Of a stretch of DNA of 64,000 nucleotides, positions 47,834-57,811 are shown one piece after another. The first letter of the stretch is position 1. Each line of letters starts with the position of its first letter. This DNA comes from Flavobacteriales bacterium. GTDB taxonomy: Bacteria > Bacteroidota > Bacteroidia > Flavobacteriales > Flavobacteriaceae. The DNA is taken from positions 1 to 64,000 of the forward strand of contig JAMOUV010000002.1 of NCBI GenBank assembly GCA_027067965.1. The letters are read 5' to 3'. A program made the position numbers and the translations under genes. Under the pieces are notes generated by a model that was not told where the DNA came from, ran no database searches, and saw only the letters and a list, made by a program, of their open reading frames with translations.

Positions 47834-50125
47834 ATGAAGAAATTTTTATATACATTGATATTTACATTATTAGGCACGTATTTGCAAGCCCAACATCATA
47901 TAAGCATTACGATCATAGATGCAAGAAATGCGATGCCTGTCGACGGCGCATATATTATTAAAGACGACGGAAATATAATCCGCACCGATGAAAATGGAAA
48001 GTGTAACTTACCTGTAGAACCGGGGGAAAAAATACGTATAAGTGCCCCGGATTACGAGCCGGTGGAAATTGTTTATCATGCCGGCACGTCGGATACTTTA
48101 ATTGTAAAACTAAAACCGGCTGTCATTGAATTGGATCAAGTTGTTATTACATCGGATCCGTTAAGGACGCCGGTTCATGCAGTGACCTCAACCGATTTGG
48201 AAAAAAAGTACAGTCAACCCCGCAACACGGCCGAATTATTCAAAGATTTGCCCGGCGTCAGTTTGCAAAAAAGAAGCGCCATGAGTGTGGAGCCCGCTTT
48301 ACGGTCTTTTAAATACGAAGAAATGAATTTAATTTACGACGGAGGGTTTAAAATGGTCAATGCATGTCCGAATAGAATGGATCCTGCATCGGCGCATGTA
48401 ATACCCGAAGAAGTGGAAAAAATAGAAATAATAAAAGGCCCGTTTAATGTACGTTTCGGTCAGACTTTCGGTGCCATAGTCAATATGCAAACCCGAGATC
48501 TAAATCCCGATAAAGTCGGATTAAGCGGTTTGGTTCAAGCCGGTTATGAAACCAACGGTCAAAATAAAGTAGGATTGGCGGCATTAACTTATACAGCAAA
48601 TAAATTTCATATCAATACCAATTTATCTTACAGAAATTTCGGAGATTATACGGACGGAAAGGGAGATACGGTACCCGCCGGTTTTAGAAGTTTGGAATAT
48701 TCGATAAAATCCGGATTTATACCCGCAAAAAATCAACGTTTACTTATAGATTGGAGACAAAATTTTACGCGCAATGTCAAACATGCCGGTTTACCGATGG
48801 ATTCTCCCAAAGACGATAGTTATTTGATTGGTATGGATTATGTGATTTCAAATGTTTCATCGAAAATAAAAGGCATTTCCGCCAAAATGTATTATTCATA
48901 TGTCAATCATTTAATGACTAATGGTTATTTGATGGATAAACCCCGGCCGAATTATCCAACATTTGATGCGCGAACGCCCGTATGGTCTCGTACAGCCGGC
49001 GGAAAAATAGAAATGGAATATCGTCCCGCCGGAAATATGTTGGTTTACATCGGTGCAGATGCCGATATCATTGCCCGGGACGGAATCAAAACGGTTTTCA
49101 TTACGAGGAATCCGAATACAGGCGCACCATGGCCGGTAAAGAAAAAGGTATTAAATGTATGGCAAGATGGCCGAATTAATGATATAGGCATATACGCGCA
49201 AAGTTCATGGAGCCAATCCAAAAGCCGGATTATAGGTGCCGGCTTGCGAGCGGATTATGTATGGGCTTTGGCTAAGCGTCCCGCTAAAGGGATGATAGAT
49301 ATTTATGGCGAGTTCGGACGAAAAACCGATGTGGTGCTTAGCGCCAATTTATCGTATACCTACAAAGGTCCTGATTTTAGAATAGAAACGGCAATCGGAC
49401 GAGGGACAAGAACACCGAGCATGATTGAACGATATATTTACCGCTTTATAATCGGTGAAGACTCGCGGGAATATATAGGAAATCCTTTTCTTAAACCCGA
49501 AATAAATAACCAAATAGAAGCTTCGGCTGTTAAAAAATGGGGTGATTTTCAAGCCGGCATGGATTTATTTGCTTCATATTTCCAAAATTATATAACGGCC
49601 CGGTTAAATTCGGCCTATACTCCTGCAACAGGTTCTTGTGGTCAACCTCCCAGGGCACCGAAACAATTTGTCAATGTGGATGCTTATCAATATGGTTTCG
49701 ATATTTTTGCTACATACCGCTTGACGCCTCATTGGAAAATATCCGTCGATTATTCCTACATCAAGGGCTATAATATGAGTTTTAAAGAACCCTTGGCACA
49801 AGTAAATCCGCCGGGTGGACATGTTAAATTTAAATATAACCGTTCGAATTATTGGTTGGATTATCGAATTGAATGGCGGGAACCGAAAAAAGATGTGGCA
49901 AAAAGTTTTGGAGAAACTCCGACTCCCGGGTACGCCGTTCATGATTTGATGGCCGGTTATAAGCCGGATAATCATTTCAGTTTGGGACTTTCGATAACAA
50001 ATATTTTTAATAAGCCATATTATTATCATACCACTTTTGTATTTAGAAATGCCGGAAAACGTTCCGGAGCGCATATTTACGAACCGGGCAGAAATATCAG
50101 TTTTATGCTAACTTATAAATTTTAA
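47834..50125 (+). CDS. TonB-dependent receptor, OprC/NosA copper type
   Basis: This 763-residue receptor has a signal peptide (FLYTLIFTLLGTYLQAQ), a carboxypeptidase-regulatory-like domain, a plug and a 22-strand-type barrel ending RNISFMLTYKF. The plug carries ACPNRMDPASAHV; in Pseudomonas OprC the same CPNRM motif (Cys143, Met147) binds copper. Here it is Cys178 and Met182. It therefore most likely imports copper, although the ligand has not been tested. I chose ATG 47834 over upstream frames. A lipoprotein and cytochrome-like genes follow. Confidence 0.82.
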   Translation: MKKFLYTLIFTLLGTYLQAQHHISITIIDARNAMPVDGAYIIKDDGNIIRTDENGKCNLPVEPGEKIRISAPDYEPVEIVYHAGTSDTLIVKLKPAVIELDQVVITSDPLRTPVHAVTSTDLEKKYSQPRNTAELFKDLPGVSLQKRSAMSVEPALRSFKYEEMNLIYDGGFKMVNACPNRMDPASAHVIPEEVEKIEIIKGPFNVRFGQTFGAIVNMQTRDLNPDKVGLSGLVQAGYETNGQNKVGLAALTYTANKFHINTNLSYRNFGDYTDGKGDTVPAGFRSLEYSIKSGFIPAKNQRLLIDWRQNFTRNVKHAGLPMDSPKDDSYLIGMDYVISNVSSKIKGISAKMYYSYVNHLMTNGYLMDKPRPNYPTFDARTPVWSRTAGGKIEMEYRPAGNMLVYIGADADIIARDGIKTVFITRNPNTGAPWPVKKKVLNVWQDGRINDIGIYAQSSWSQSKSRIIGAGLRADYVWALAKRPAKGMIDIYGEFGRKTDVVLSANLSYTYKGPDFRIETAIGRGTRTPSMIERYIYRFIIGEDSREYIGNPFLKPEINNQIEASAVKKWGDFQAGMDLFASYFQNYITARLNSAYTPATGSCGQPPRAPKQFVNVDAYQYGFDIFATYRLTPHWKISVDYSYIKGYNMSFKEPLAQVNPPGGHVKFKYNRSNYWLDYRIEWREPKKDVAKSFGETPTPGYAVHDLMAGYKPDNHFSLGLSITNIFNKPYYYHTTFVFRNAGKRSGAHIYEPGRNISFMLTYKF

Positions 50126-50176
50126 TAAACACATTATTTACAATCTTAATTACAATAACAAAAAAAAATTACAACT

Positions 50177-50917
50177 ATGAAAAAAATAATTTTATCACAA
50201 ACTACCTTTATAACAATCATTTCGATGCTTTTCTTATTCTCATCATGCACTAAAAACGAAGAACCTATAATCAATACCCATCAAGATGCTTATGGCGATG
50301 TCATATTAAAGAAAATGTTCATGATGGGTAATGTGAAATATTTGCCTGTTTTTTTCGCGGGCGGTGAAGGAATTGTAGGCGGGGAAAGTACGGTTACGGC
50401 ACCCGACGGAAATGAATATGCCTTGAATGAATTTTGGGCCGGACCGGGAATTTTAACCAATAAAGGTCAAGCTAAAAATGTTTTTGATTTTGCAGGAGAA
50501 TATACTTTTCATTTGAAATTTGCCGACGGCTATGAAAAAGAAGTAACCGACGTATTGGAAAATGTGGAAATTCCTCTTCCGCAAATCAATGTGGTATTCG
50601 ATGCCTCCAGTCAAACCATTACAGTAAACTGGACGGAAGTTCCCGGGGCGGATTTGTACTGTATTAAATTAACTGAATTGGATGTGGCTCATACGAAACC
50701 TTTGTTCAAAAAACCGCAATTGCCCGTTAATACAACTTCATACACCATTCATTTGGATGGCGGTGACGGTTGGTTAAGACCCGTTTCCGATATGCAGCAA
50801 GGAACGGAATATTTCGTTGTAGTTGCCGCAAAAAAAGTTGAACAAGGAGCGGAAGTGTCCGGAATGAGTCATGATTTCCAAACAAGTTCATGCAATAAGA
50901 GAAAATTTACGTATTGA
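50177..50917 (+). CDS. Lipoprotein beside the copper receptor
   Basis: This 246-residue protein has a lipobox ending at Cys24 (MLFLFSSC). The body has a PKD/Fn3-like part: FDFAGEYTFHLKFADGYE, and INVVFDASSQTITVNWTEVPGADLY. It ends with CNKRKFTY. It lies 51 nt after the receptor gene and may act as a surface-exposed partner or metal-binding lipoprotein. I do not recognise a family by name. Confidence 0.6.
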   Translation: MKKIILSQTTFITIISMLFLFSSCTKNEEPIINTHQDAYGDVILKKMFMMGNVKYLPVFFAGGEGIVGGESTVTAPDGNEYALNEFWAGPGILTNKGQAKNVFDFAGEYTFHLKFADGYEKEVTDVLENVEIPLPQINVVFDASSQTITVNWTEVPGADLYCIKLTELDVAHTKPLFKKPQLPVNTTSYTIHLDGGDGWLRPVSDMQQGTEYFVVVAAKKVEQGAEVSGMSHDFQTSSCNKRKFTY

Positions 50918-51007
50918 TTGGATGATGAAATCTTAACGAATTATTTATCATTACGTCATATTATTTTTTGTATCTTGCTTGCATTCATTAAAAAATCATA
51001 GTATAAT

Positions 51008-52273
51008 ATGACTAAATACTTATTTGCGATTATTTTTTTATGTTTTTATACGCTTGGAGAAGCCCAAACATGGAAAGCACCCGCAGAAGCGAACCAATTA
51101 ATAAATCCCTTGAAGAAAGACAAGGAAAGTATCACAAAAGGAGAAAAAATTTTTCAATCCCTTTGTACTGCTTGTCATGGAAAAACGGGACGAGGTGACG
51201 TGCCTTCTATGCAGAACCTTCATCCTAAACCTGCAGATCTTACTTCGGAACAAGTGCAAAATCAATCCGACGGCGCTCTCTTCTGGAAAATATCCGAAGG
51301 ACGCGGATTGATGGCGTCTTATAAGAATATGCTTAGTGAAGAAGAAAGATGGGCATTGGTTAATTTTATTAGAACCCTGGCAAAACCTGAAGAAACAATA
51401 GAAAAAACCGAAGAAGATCTTGCGCAAAATATAAACAACAATGCCGTTTCTTCCACCAAAAAAGAATTAATTACTTCAGGTCAGACGGTGGAAGCATTTC
51501 CTTTTACGGTATTAATCAATGCCAAAACCACTCACATTATGAATCCCAAAGGATTCGGATTAAATATTCAACATCGATTCGGGGCCACAAAATTCGATGA
51601 AGGATTAATTACCAATTTTTTAGGCCTCGACCTTGCGGCCAATATGCGCTTTGCCTTTGAAATTCCTTATAACGAACGGCTTATGTTTGAAATAGGCCGT
51701 ACACGTTACGGAAAATTTTACGATGCAGGATTCAAATATCTGATACTCAAACAGACAGCCGATGACAAAATTCCGGTAAGTGTTGCCGTATATGAAAATA
51801 TTGCCGTTACCACTGAAAAGAAACCCCAATATTCCGACCAAGCCACCTTTGAAAACGGAACGCCATTTGAATATAAATTTCATCATAGGTTATCCTATGA
51901 TAATCAATTAATCATAGCGCGGAAATTTTCTGAACGTTTATCTGGGCAAATTACATTTCAATTGGTTTGGCGAAATCTAATGCCTTATTCCGAAAAAAAC
52001 CGGCTGAAAAATACGGTTATTGCCGTTCCTCTCGCCTTGCGGTACAGAATGGGTATTATGCAAGCCGTTAGCGTGGAAATCATGCCTAATAACCAACCGA
52101 AAAACTTTCCCGTATCATTTGCATATGAGGTGGCCAGCAGTGGCAATCACGTATTTCAAATTACTATTACCAATTCTGCCAGGTTACTATCTCAGAATTT
52201 ATATACCGTTCCAACCGCCGATTATTCCCGCGACGGTTTAATGTTGGGATTTAATTTGATCCGATATTTTTAA
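51008..52273 (+). CDS. Cytochrome c domain fused to a DUF5777-type beta-barrel
   Basis: This 421-residue protein has a signal peptide, then a cytochrome-c-like domain with the heme motif CTACHG (about residues 54-59) and the downstream methionine-containing region RGLMASYKNMLSEEERWALVNFI. After a Glu/Asn-rich linker, residues from about 170 look like an outer-membrane barrel of the DUF5777 type. The fusion would place a heme at the periplasmic face of a barrel. It follows the copper-receptor lipoprotein by about 90 nt. The role is inferred. Confidence 0.72.
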   Translation: MTKYLFAIIFLCFYTLGEAQTWKAPAEANQLINPLKKDKESITKGEKIFQSLCTACHGKTGRGDVPSMQNLHPKPADLTSEQVQNQSDGALFWKISEGRGLMASYKNMLSEEERWALVNFIRTLAKPEETIEKTEEDLAQNINNNAVSSTKKELITSGQTVEAFPFTVLINAKTTHIMNPKGFGLNIQHRFGATKFDEGLITNFLGLDLAANMRFAFEIPYNERLMFEIGRTRYGKFYDAGFKYLILKQTADDKIPVSVAVYENIAVTTEKKPQYSDQATFENGTPFEYKFHHRLSYDNQLIIARKFSERLSGQITFQLVWRNLMPYSEKNRLKNTVIAVPLALRYRMGIMQAVSVEIMPNNQPKNFPVSFAYEVASSGNHVFQITITNSARLLSQNLYTVPTADYSRDGLMLGFNLIRYF

Positions 52274-52292
52274 AAAAATAAAATTTAAGCAT

Positions 52293-52694
52293 ATGAAAAA
52301 GCAATTATCTGTTATTTTATTCATTTTATTAATGATTCTGCAATCCTGCAGTAAAGATGTGGGGCCCGTTGAACCGGATTCGGATTCGAACAATCAAGTA
52401 AGTTTTAAAAACGATGTCCAACCGATTTTTAATAATCATTGTATTTCATGTCATCCTTCCTCCGGAGATTTGGATTTGCGTGAAGGGCACAGTTACAACG
52501 AAATAGTAGGCGTTTCCGCTTCCGGTTACAGCGGCACTTTGGTTGTGCCGGGCAATGCCGAAGCATCCGTTTTATATAAAAAAATAGACGGTTCGGGTGC
52601 CTTCGGAAGTAATATGCCATTGGGAGGTTCTCTTTCCGCCAATCAAATTAAAATTATCAGGGATTGGATTAATCAGGGAGCCAAAAACAATTGA
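52293..52694 (+). CDS. c-type cytochrome lipoprotein
   Basis: This 133-residue protein has a lipobox ending at Cys19 (ILLMILQSC) and a heme-c motif CISCH in NHCISCHPSSGDLDLREG. A likely axial methionine is in SNMPLGG. The sequence FKNDVQPIFNNHC is typical of Bacteroidota planctomycete-type cytochrome c domains. It starts 19 nt after the fusion gene, so both are probably in one operon and may exchange electrons. Confidence 0.78.
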   Translation: MKKQLSVILFILLMILQSCSKDVGPVEPDSDSNNQVSFKNDVQPIFNNHCISCHPSSGDLDLREGHSYNEIVGVSASGYSGTLVVPGNAEASVLYKKIDGSGAFGSNMPLGGSLSANQIKIIRDWINQGAKNN

Positions 52695-52730
52695 TTTTTA
52701 ATAAGTTTTCAAATTATTTCTTTTAAGTTC

Positions 52731-53366
52731 ATGTCCGGATGGTATGATAAAATATCGGTGTTTTATGATACATTGACTGTATTTTTTTATCGACAAAAAC
52801 GGAAGGATTTGTTAGATAATCTCCAAATAAAATCCGGCGAGAGGTTTTTGGTTATTGCATGTGGAACGGGACAAAGTTTCGAAATGATTGAAAACCGTAT
52901 CGGGGAGGCGGGCGAGATAATAGGTATAGACAGTTCAGAAGGCATGCTCAGACGCGCCTTTAAAAGAATAGAGAAACACGGTTGGAAAAATATTACGCTC
53001 CTCAAAGCGGATGCAAGAAATATTTCCCGGGAATTTTTTGAACAACGACATATCAAAACAAATTTTGATGTGGTGTTGGGAGAATTGGCATTTACCGTAA
53101 TTCCCGAATGGAAAAAAGTGATGCGAAACAGTGTGGAATTATTGCACGAAAACGGCAAATTGGGCATTTTGGATTGGTACAGACCGAAGAACGATTTATT
53201 GGGACGGTTGGTAAATTTTTTTGCCCATTCCGATTTAACACGTAACGTAGCCGGTTATGCCGGAAAATTAACCGATTTCCGGATAATAAAAACTTATTTT
53301 TTCGGGAATATTTTTATAGGGGCCGGCAGGAAAAAACCGGTTGACCCGCAATGGAATAAAAACTAA
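52731..53366 (+). CDS. Class I SAM-dependent methyltransferase
   Basis: This 211-residue protein has the SAM motif FLVIACGTGQSFEMIENRI, an acidic post-motif GIDSSEGMLRRA, and LLKADARNI, VVLGELAFTVIPEW and LGILDWYRPKNDL. The fold is that of UbiE-like methyltransferases. The substrate is unknown. It follows the cytochrome gene by 36 nt and may belong to the same operon; a terminator follows. Confidence 0.8.
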   Translation: MSGWYDKISVFYDTLTVFFYRQKRKDLLDNLQIKSGERFLVIACGTGQSFEMIENRIGEAGEIIGIDSSEGMLRRAFKRIEKHGWKNITLLKADARNISREFFEQRHIKTNFDVVLGELAFTVIPEWKKVMRNSVELLHENGKLGILDWYRPKNDLLGRLVNFFAHSDLTRNVAGYAGKLTDFRIIKTYFFGNIFIGAGRKKPVDPQWNKN

Positions 53367-53372
53367 ACAGAA

Positions 53373-53406
53373 AAAGCCGGAATTTTTAAACCCCGGCTTT
53401 TTTTTC
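53373..53406. terminator. Terminator overlapping the 3' end of pepT
   Basis: An eight-bp stem (AAAGCCGG with CCGGCTTT) around a 12-base loop ends in a T-run. The right arm and the loop also code for the last residues and stop codon of pepT on the other strand. Confidence 0.8.
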
Positions 53407-54624
53407 GGCTGTTTTTTCAGCGATTTTTACAATTAATTCGGTAGCTTTTTGCATCGATTCCAAGGGCACATATTCATAGGGGCCGTGAAAATTCAATCCG
53501 CCGGCAAATATATTGGGGCATGGCAATCCTTTGAAAGATAATTGCGCGCCGTCCGTTCCACCGCGAATCGGTTTTATTTTCGGTTTGATGCCCAATTCTT
53601 CCATGGCTTCACGCGCAATGTCAATAATGTGCATATTGGGTTCGATTTTTTCGCGCATATTATAATATTGATCGTTCATTTCCACTTTTACTACCGGTTC
53701 GTCGAAGCGTTTGTTTATTTTCTCGGCCACTTCGAGAAAGAATTTTTTTCGTTTTTCGAAATTTTCCCGGTCAAAATCGCGAATAATATAATACATTTCG
53801 GTCCGTTCGACGGTGCCGTTAATAGAGATGATATGGTAAAATCCCTCGTATCCTTCGGTTCGTTCGGGCACTTCGTCTTTCGGGAAAGCCGACATGAATT
53901 CATTAGCCAACAGAATGGAATTAATCATTTTGTCTTTGGCGTATCCCGGATGCACGCTTTTTCCGGTTATAATTACTTTGGCACCGGCTGCATTAAAATT
54001 TTCGAATTCCAATTCGCCCACATCCGATCCGTCCATGGTATAGGCCCACCGGGCACCGAATTTTTCCACATCGAATTTGTGTGCCCCTCTTCCTATTTCT
54101 TCATCGGGATTAAAGCCCACTCTTATTTTTCCGTGCTTAATTTCCGGGTGGTTAATCAAATATTCCATGGCCGTCATAATTTCGGCCACACCGGCCTTAT
54201 CATCGGCGCCCAGCAGGGTATTTCCATCGGTGGTGATGAGCGTTTGGCCCTTGAATTTCTTAAGTTCGGGGAAATAATCGGGCGAGAGTACCAAACCTTT
54301 TTCCTTATTGAGCACGATTTCTCCGCCGTCATAATTTTCGTGAATTTGCGGATTGACATTTGTTCCACTATAATCGGGAGTGGTATCGTAATGAGCGATA
54401 AATCCGATAACCGGTACGTCTTCGTCCGTATTCGAAGGCAGAGTGGCATATACATAAGCATTTTCATCGATTTCGACTTCCTGCATGCCGATATCTTCCA
54501 ATTCTTTTTTTAATAAACGGGCTATTTCCCATTGTTTTTCCGTACTGGGAGTCGTCTTGGATTCCGGGTCCGATTGCGAATCTATTTTGACATAACGTAG
54601 GAAGCGTTCCAATAATTTGTCCAT
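53386..54624 (-). CDS. pepT: Peptidase T (tripeptide aminopeptidase)
   Basis: PepT is an M20 zinc enzyme that removes the N-terminal residue of tripeptides. The 412-residue protein shows [17 protein letters not shown], the [14 protein letters not shown] zinc block, [33 protein letters not shown] and [23 protein letters not shown]. All are standard. It is on the minus strand, convergent with the methyltransferase and divergent from ftsK. Confidence 0.97.
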   Translation of the reverse strand: MDKLLERFLRYVKIDSQSDPESKTTPSTEKQWEIARLLKKELEDIGMQEVEIDENAYVYATLPSNTDEDVPVIGFIAHYDTTPDYSGTNVNPQIHENYDGGEIVLNKEKGLVLSPDYFPELKKFKGQTLITTDGNTLLGADDKAGVAEIMTAMEYLINHPEIKHGKIRVGFNPDEEIGRGAHKFDVEKFGARWAYTMDGSDVGELEFENFNAAGAKVIITGKSVHPGYAKDKMINSILLANEFMSAFPKDEVPERTEGYEGFYHIISINGTVERTEMYYIIRDFDRENFEKRKKFFLEVAEKINKRFDEPVVKVEMNDQYYNMREKIEPNMHIIDIAREAMEELGIKPKIKPIRGGTDGAQLSFKGLPCPNIFAGGLNFHGPYEYVPLESMQKATELIVKIAEKTAEKKAGV

Positions 54625-54793
54625 AATTTCAATTTTTCATCAAATGTAAAATTTTTCGATGAAACATACTATGGTAAATGTGATTTTTCTGTTTGATAAA
54701 TCGGCTTTTTTTAAATGTAAATTTTCTCATGACGGTTATAAAACGAAGATGTGACATCCTTTTCGTATCTTTGAAAAATGAATTGTTTTCCCC

Positions 54794-57157
54794 ATGAAAA
54801 ATTCCAAGAAAAAATTAAAAAAGAAAACCAAAACTACGCGGGCACATTGGCGTAGCATTATTTCATTAATATTAATTTTTTCAGGGGCATTTTTATTGCT
54901 GTCCCAAATATCCTATATGTATAATTGGAAAAAAGATTTTAATACCTTGGATTGGGACCCTTCATCGGAACCGGCAGCCAATATTTTCGGTAAATTGGGT
55001 GCCTTTTTGGGCCATATTACTATTTATCAAGGATTTGGTGTGGCAACCGTTTTATTGGCTTTAATGCTATTATTTACCGGTATATGGATTTTACAAAAAA
55101 AACATTGGTTGCGTATTATTGTAAATTGGATTTGGACGTTGTTTTTAACCGTATTTATTTCTTGGTTTTTTGCTTTGATTAAACCGGATCACTTGCTTTT
55201 ATCGGGAATAGGTGGTTTGGAGGCAGGAAAAATTTCGATGTTTTATATCGGAAAATGGGGCGCTTTGGCCTTATGGTTTTTAATAGCCGTTTTATTTTTG
55301 ATTTATAAATTTAAATTGGAGCCCGAGTTTTTAAATAAAATGATCGGGAAGATTACGGCTCCGGCGGCCAAAATAAAATCGCCTGATGCTTTTTTCAAAA
55401 GAAAAAGCAAATCTCACACGACGTCTGATCATCCGGAAGAACAGAATCTTCAAATGCAAATTAATCGTTCGGAAGAGGAAATTGAAGTTGAAGAAAAAAT
55501 TCTTGACTCAGAGCCGAAACCGATTCCTGAAAAAGAAGAAATTAACCGGAGCGAAAACAAACAAAATGTTGACAATCAACAAGATGATGATTTTGAAATT
55601 ATAGTAACCGAAGAAGAATTGGTAGATAAACCTAATGAAATTTTGGAAGAATTCGGCGAGTTTGATCCCACTTTGGAATTAAGCGACTATCAATACCCGC
55701 ATTTTGATTTATTAAAGGATTATTCCAATGTGGAGGTCGCATTGGACGAACGGGAATTGGTTGAAAATAAAGATAAAATCGTTAAAACACTGAAAGATTT
55801 CGGGATTGGAATAACCAAAATAGAAGCCACTGTCGGCCCTTCGGTAACTTTATATGAAATTGTACAAGAACCCGGTATTCGCATAAGTAAAATCAAGAAT
55901 TTGGCCGATGACATAGCGATGTCATTGGAGGCCTTGGGTATCAGGATGATCGCGCCCATGCCCGGACGGGGAACCATCGGAATAGAGGTGCCCAATAAAA
56001 ATCCGGTATTGGTACCTTTGAAAAGGGTTTTAATGACCAAAAAATTTCAGCAATCCAAAATGGAATTGCCTATTGCCATCGGAAAAACCATTTCTAACGA
56101 AACATTTGTATTCGATTTGGTCAAAATGCCGCATTTATTAATTGCCGGGGCTACGGGGCAAGGAAAATCCGTCGGATTAAATGTGATTATTAATTCCATG
56201 CTATTCAAAAAACATCCTGCCGAATTAAAATTTGTCATGGTGGATCCCAAACGCGTGGAATTGTCGTTATATAATGCCATCGAAAAACATTTTTTGGCCA
56301 AATTACCCGGCGAAGCCGATGCCATTATCAATGATGTAACCAAAGTAAAAGAAACACTGAATTCTTTGGTAAAAGAAATGGAAAGCCGGTACCGTTTAAT
56401 GGAAAAGGCCAAGGTAAGAAATATCGTGGAATACAACCAAAAATTTAAGCAGCGCCGGCTAAATCCGCAAAATGGACACCGGTTTTTGCCTTATATTGTT
56501 TTGGTAATCGATGAATTCGGTGATTTTATTATGACGGCCGGCAAAGAGGTGGAAATGCCCATTGCATTATTAGCCCAAAAAGCCCGGGCCGTGGGCATTC
56601 ATCTAATTATTGCTACGCAGCGACCTTCAGTGAATATTATTACCGGAACGATCAAGGCCAATTTTCCGGCTCGTATTGCTTTCCGGGTAGCATCTCAAAT
56701 CGATTCAAGGACCATTCTCGACCAATCGGGAGCCGAAAAATTAATAGGAAAAGGAGATATGTTAATTCGAACACCGGGAAGTGACCTCATTCGCTTGCAA
56801 TGTGCATTTATAGATACCGACGAAGTGGAAAATGTCACTGAATTTATCGGCGCTCAACGCGGCTATCCGGAAGCATACCGTTTGCCCGAACCCGATACGA
56901 CGGACAGTATTCTCGATGACGACGATGAGGCCGAACGCGATGCCTTATTTAAAGAAGCCGCCTATATTATTGTGAGCGCACAACAAGGTTCGGCATCATT
57001 ATTGCAACGTAAACTGAAGATTGGTTATAATCGTGCGGGAAGATTGATCGATCAAATGGAAAAAGCCGGAATTGTCGGGCCTTCTCAAGGAAGCAAACCC
57101 CGCGATGTATATATAACCAGTATCACCGAATTGGAAAAATTTTTTGACGGTATATAA
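54794..57157 (+). CDS. ftsK: FtsK/SpoIIIE-type DNA translocase
   Basis: FtsK moves chromosomal DNA through the division septum. The 787-residue protein has four membrane helices in the first 180 residues, an acidic linker to about 290, the alpha-beta motor with Walker A GATGQGKSVGLN and Walker B LVIDEFGDF, then a C-terminal gamma winged-helix domain (LLQRKLKIGYNRAGRLIDQME). A TATCTTTG box at 54766-54773 may be its promoter. It heads an apparent operon with lolA and lptF/G. Confidence 0.96.
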   Translation: MKNSKKKLKKKTKTTRAHWRSIISLILIFSGAFLLLSQISYMYNWKKDFNTLDWDPSSEPAANIFGKLGAFLGHITIYQGFGVATVLLALMLLFTGIWILQKKHWLRIIVNWIWTLFLTVFISWFFALIKPDHLLLSGIGGLEAGKISMFYIGKWGALALWFLIAVLFLIYKFKLEPEFLNKMIGKITAPAAKIKSPDAFFKRKSKSHTTSDHPEEQNLQMQINRSEEEIEVEEKILDSEPKPIPEKEEINRSENKQNVDNQQDDDFEIIVTEEELVDKPNEILEEFGEFDPTLELSDYQYPHFDLLKDYSNVEVALDERELVENKDKIVKTLKDFGIGITKIEATVGPSVTLYEIVQEPGIRISKIKNLADDIAMSLEALGIRMIAPMPGRGTIGIEVPNKNPVLVPLKRVLMTKKFQQSKMELPIAIGKTISNETFVFDLVKMPHLLIAGATGQGKSVGLNVIINSMLFKKHPAELKFVMVDPKRVELSLYNAIEKHFLAKLPGEADAIINDVTKVKETLNSLVKEMESRYRLMEKAKVRNIVEYNQKFKQRRLNPQNGHRFLPYIVLVIDEFGDFIMTAGKEVEMPIALLAQKARAVGIHLIIATQRPSVNIITGTIKANFPARIAFRVASQIDSRTILDQSGAEKLIGKGDMLIRTPGSDLIRLQCAFIDTDEVENVTEFIGAQRGYPEAYRLPEPDTTDSILDDDDEAERDALFKEAAYIIVSAQQGSASLLQRKLKIGYNRAGRLIDQMEKAGIVGPSQGSKPRDVYITSITELEKFFDGI

Positions 57158-57163
57158 AAACTA

Positions 57164-57805
57164 ATGAAAATGAAAATAAATTTTTTGATAGTCGTATTTT
57201 TAAGTTTAGCCATGACCTCCGTTTCACAAAACGACCCGGCTGCTGAAAAATTACTCAAAGAAGTTTCGGATAAATTCGAATCTTATGATAATGTTACCGT
57301 CGATTTTGTTTATGAACTTAACAATCCGGACGCAGGCGTAAAACAAGAAACCAACGGCAAAGTTATAATTAACGGTAATAAATACCGCGCCGAATATATG
57401 GGCATTATTGATATTTTTGATGGCAAAAAGAGGTTTGTCATCGTGCCGGAAAATCAGGAAGTGAATGTCATGACCTATGCCGAGGACGACGAACTGACGC
57501 CCGCCGAAATTTTTGATTTCTATAAAAAAGGATACCGTTACAAAATGGACATTAAACAATCCTTAGGGGGACGTTCCATTCAATATATCAAATTATTTCC
57601 CATTAAGGATAACGAAGTGAGTTACGTATTAATCGGCGTGGATCGAAAGACAAAACATATATATAAAGTAATTATTGTCCAAAAGAATAAGACACGTATT
57701 ACCATAAGTATCAGAAAATTTACGGTTAACAAACCGCTTAGTGACAAGCTCTTTATTTTTGACAAAAACAAATATCCCGATTATTTTATCAACGAATTGG
57801 ATTAA
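57164..57805 (+). CDS. lolA: Outer-membrane lipoprotein carrier LolA-like
   Basis: LolA carries lipoproteins across the periplasm to the outer membrane. The 213-residue protein has a signal peptide (NFLIVVFLSLAMTSVSQ) and the LolA-like fold: SDKFESYDNVTVDFVYEL, GKVIINGNKYRAEYMGI, IIDIFDGKKRFVIVPENQEV. It lies six bases after ftsK and seven before the LptF/G gene. A lolD-like ATPase is at 37 kb. Confidence 0.88.
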   Translation: MKMKINFLIVVFLSLAMTSVSQNDPAAEKLLKEVSDKFESYDNVTVDFVYELNNPDAGVKQETNGKVIINGNKYRAEYMGIIDIFDGKKRFVIVPENQEVNVMTYAEDDELTPAEIFDFYKKGYRYKMDIKQSLGGRSIQYIKLFPIKDNEVSYVLIGVDRKTKHIYKVIIVQKNKTRITISIRKFTVNKPLSDKLFIFDKNKYPDYFINELD

Positions 57806-57811
57806 TGATTT

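Noticed and set aside
53542-54513. Plus-strand frame of 323 codons opposite pepT
   Set aside because: It is the reverse of the conserved pepT motifs and is rich in Phe, Ile and His, as antisense of M20 genes often is.
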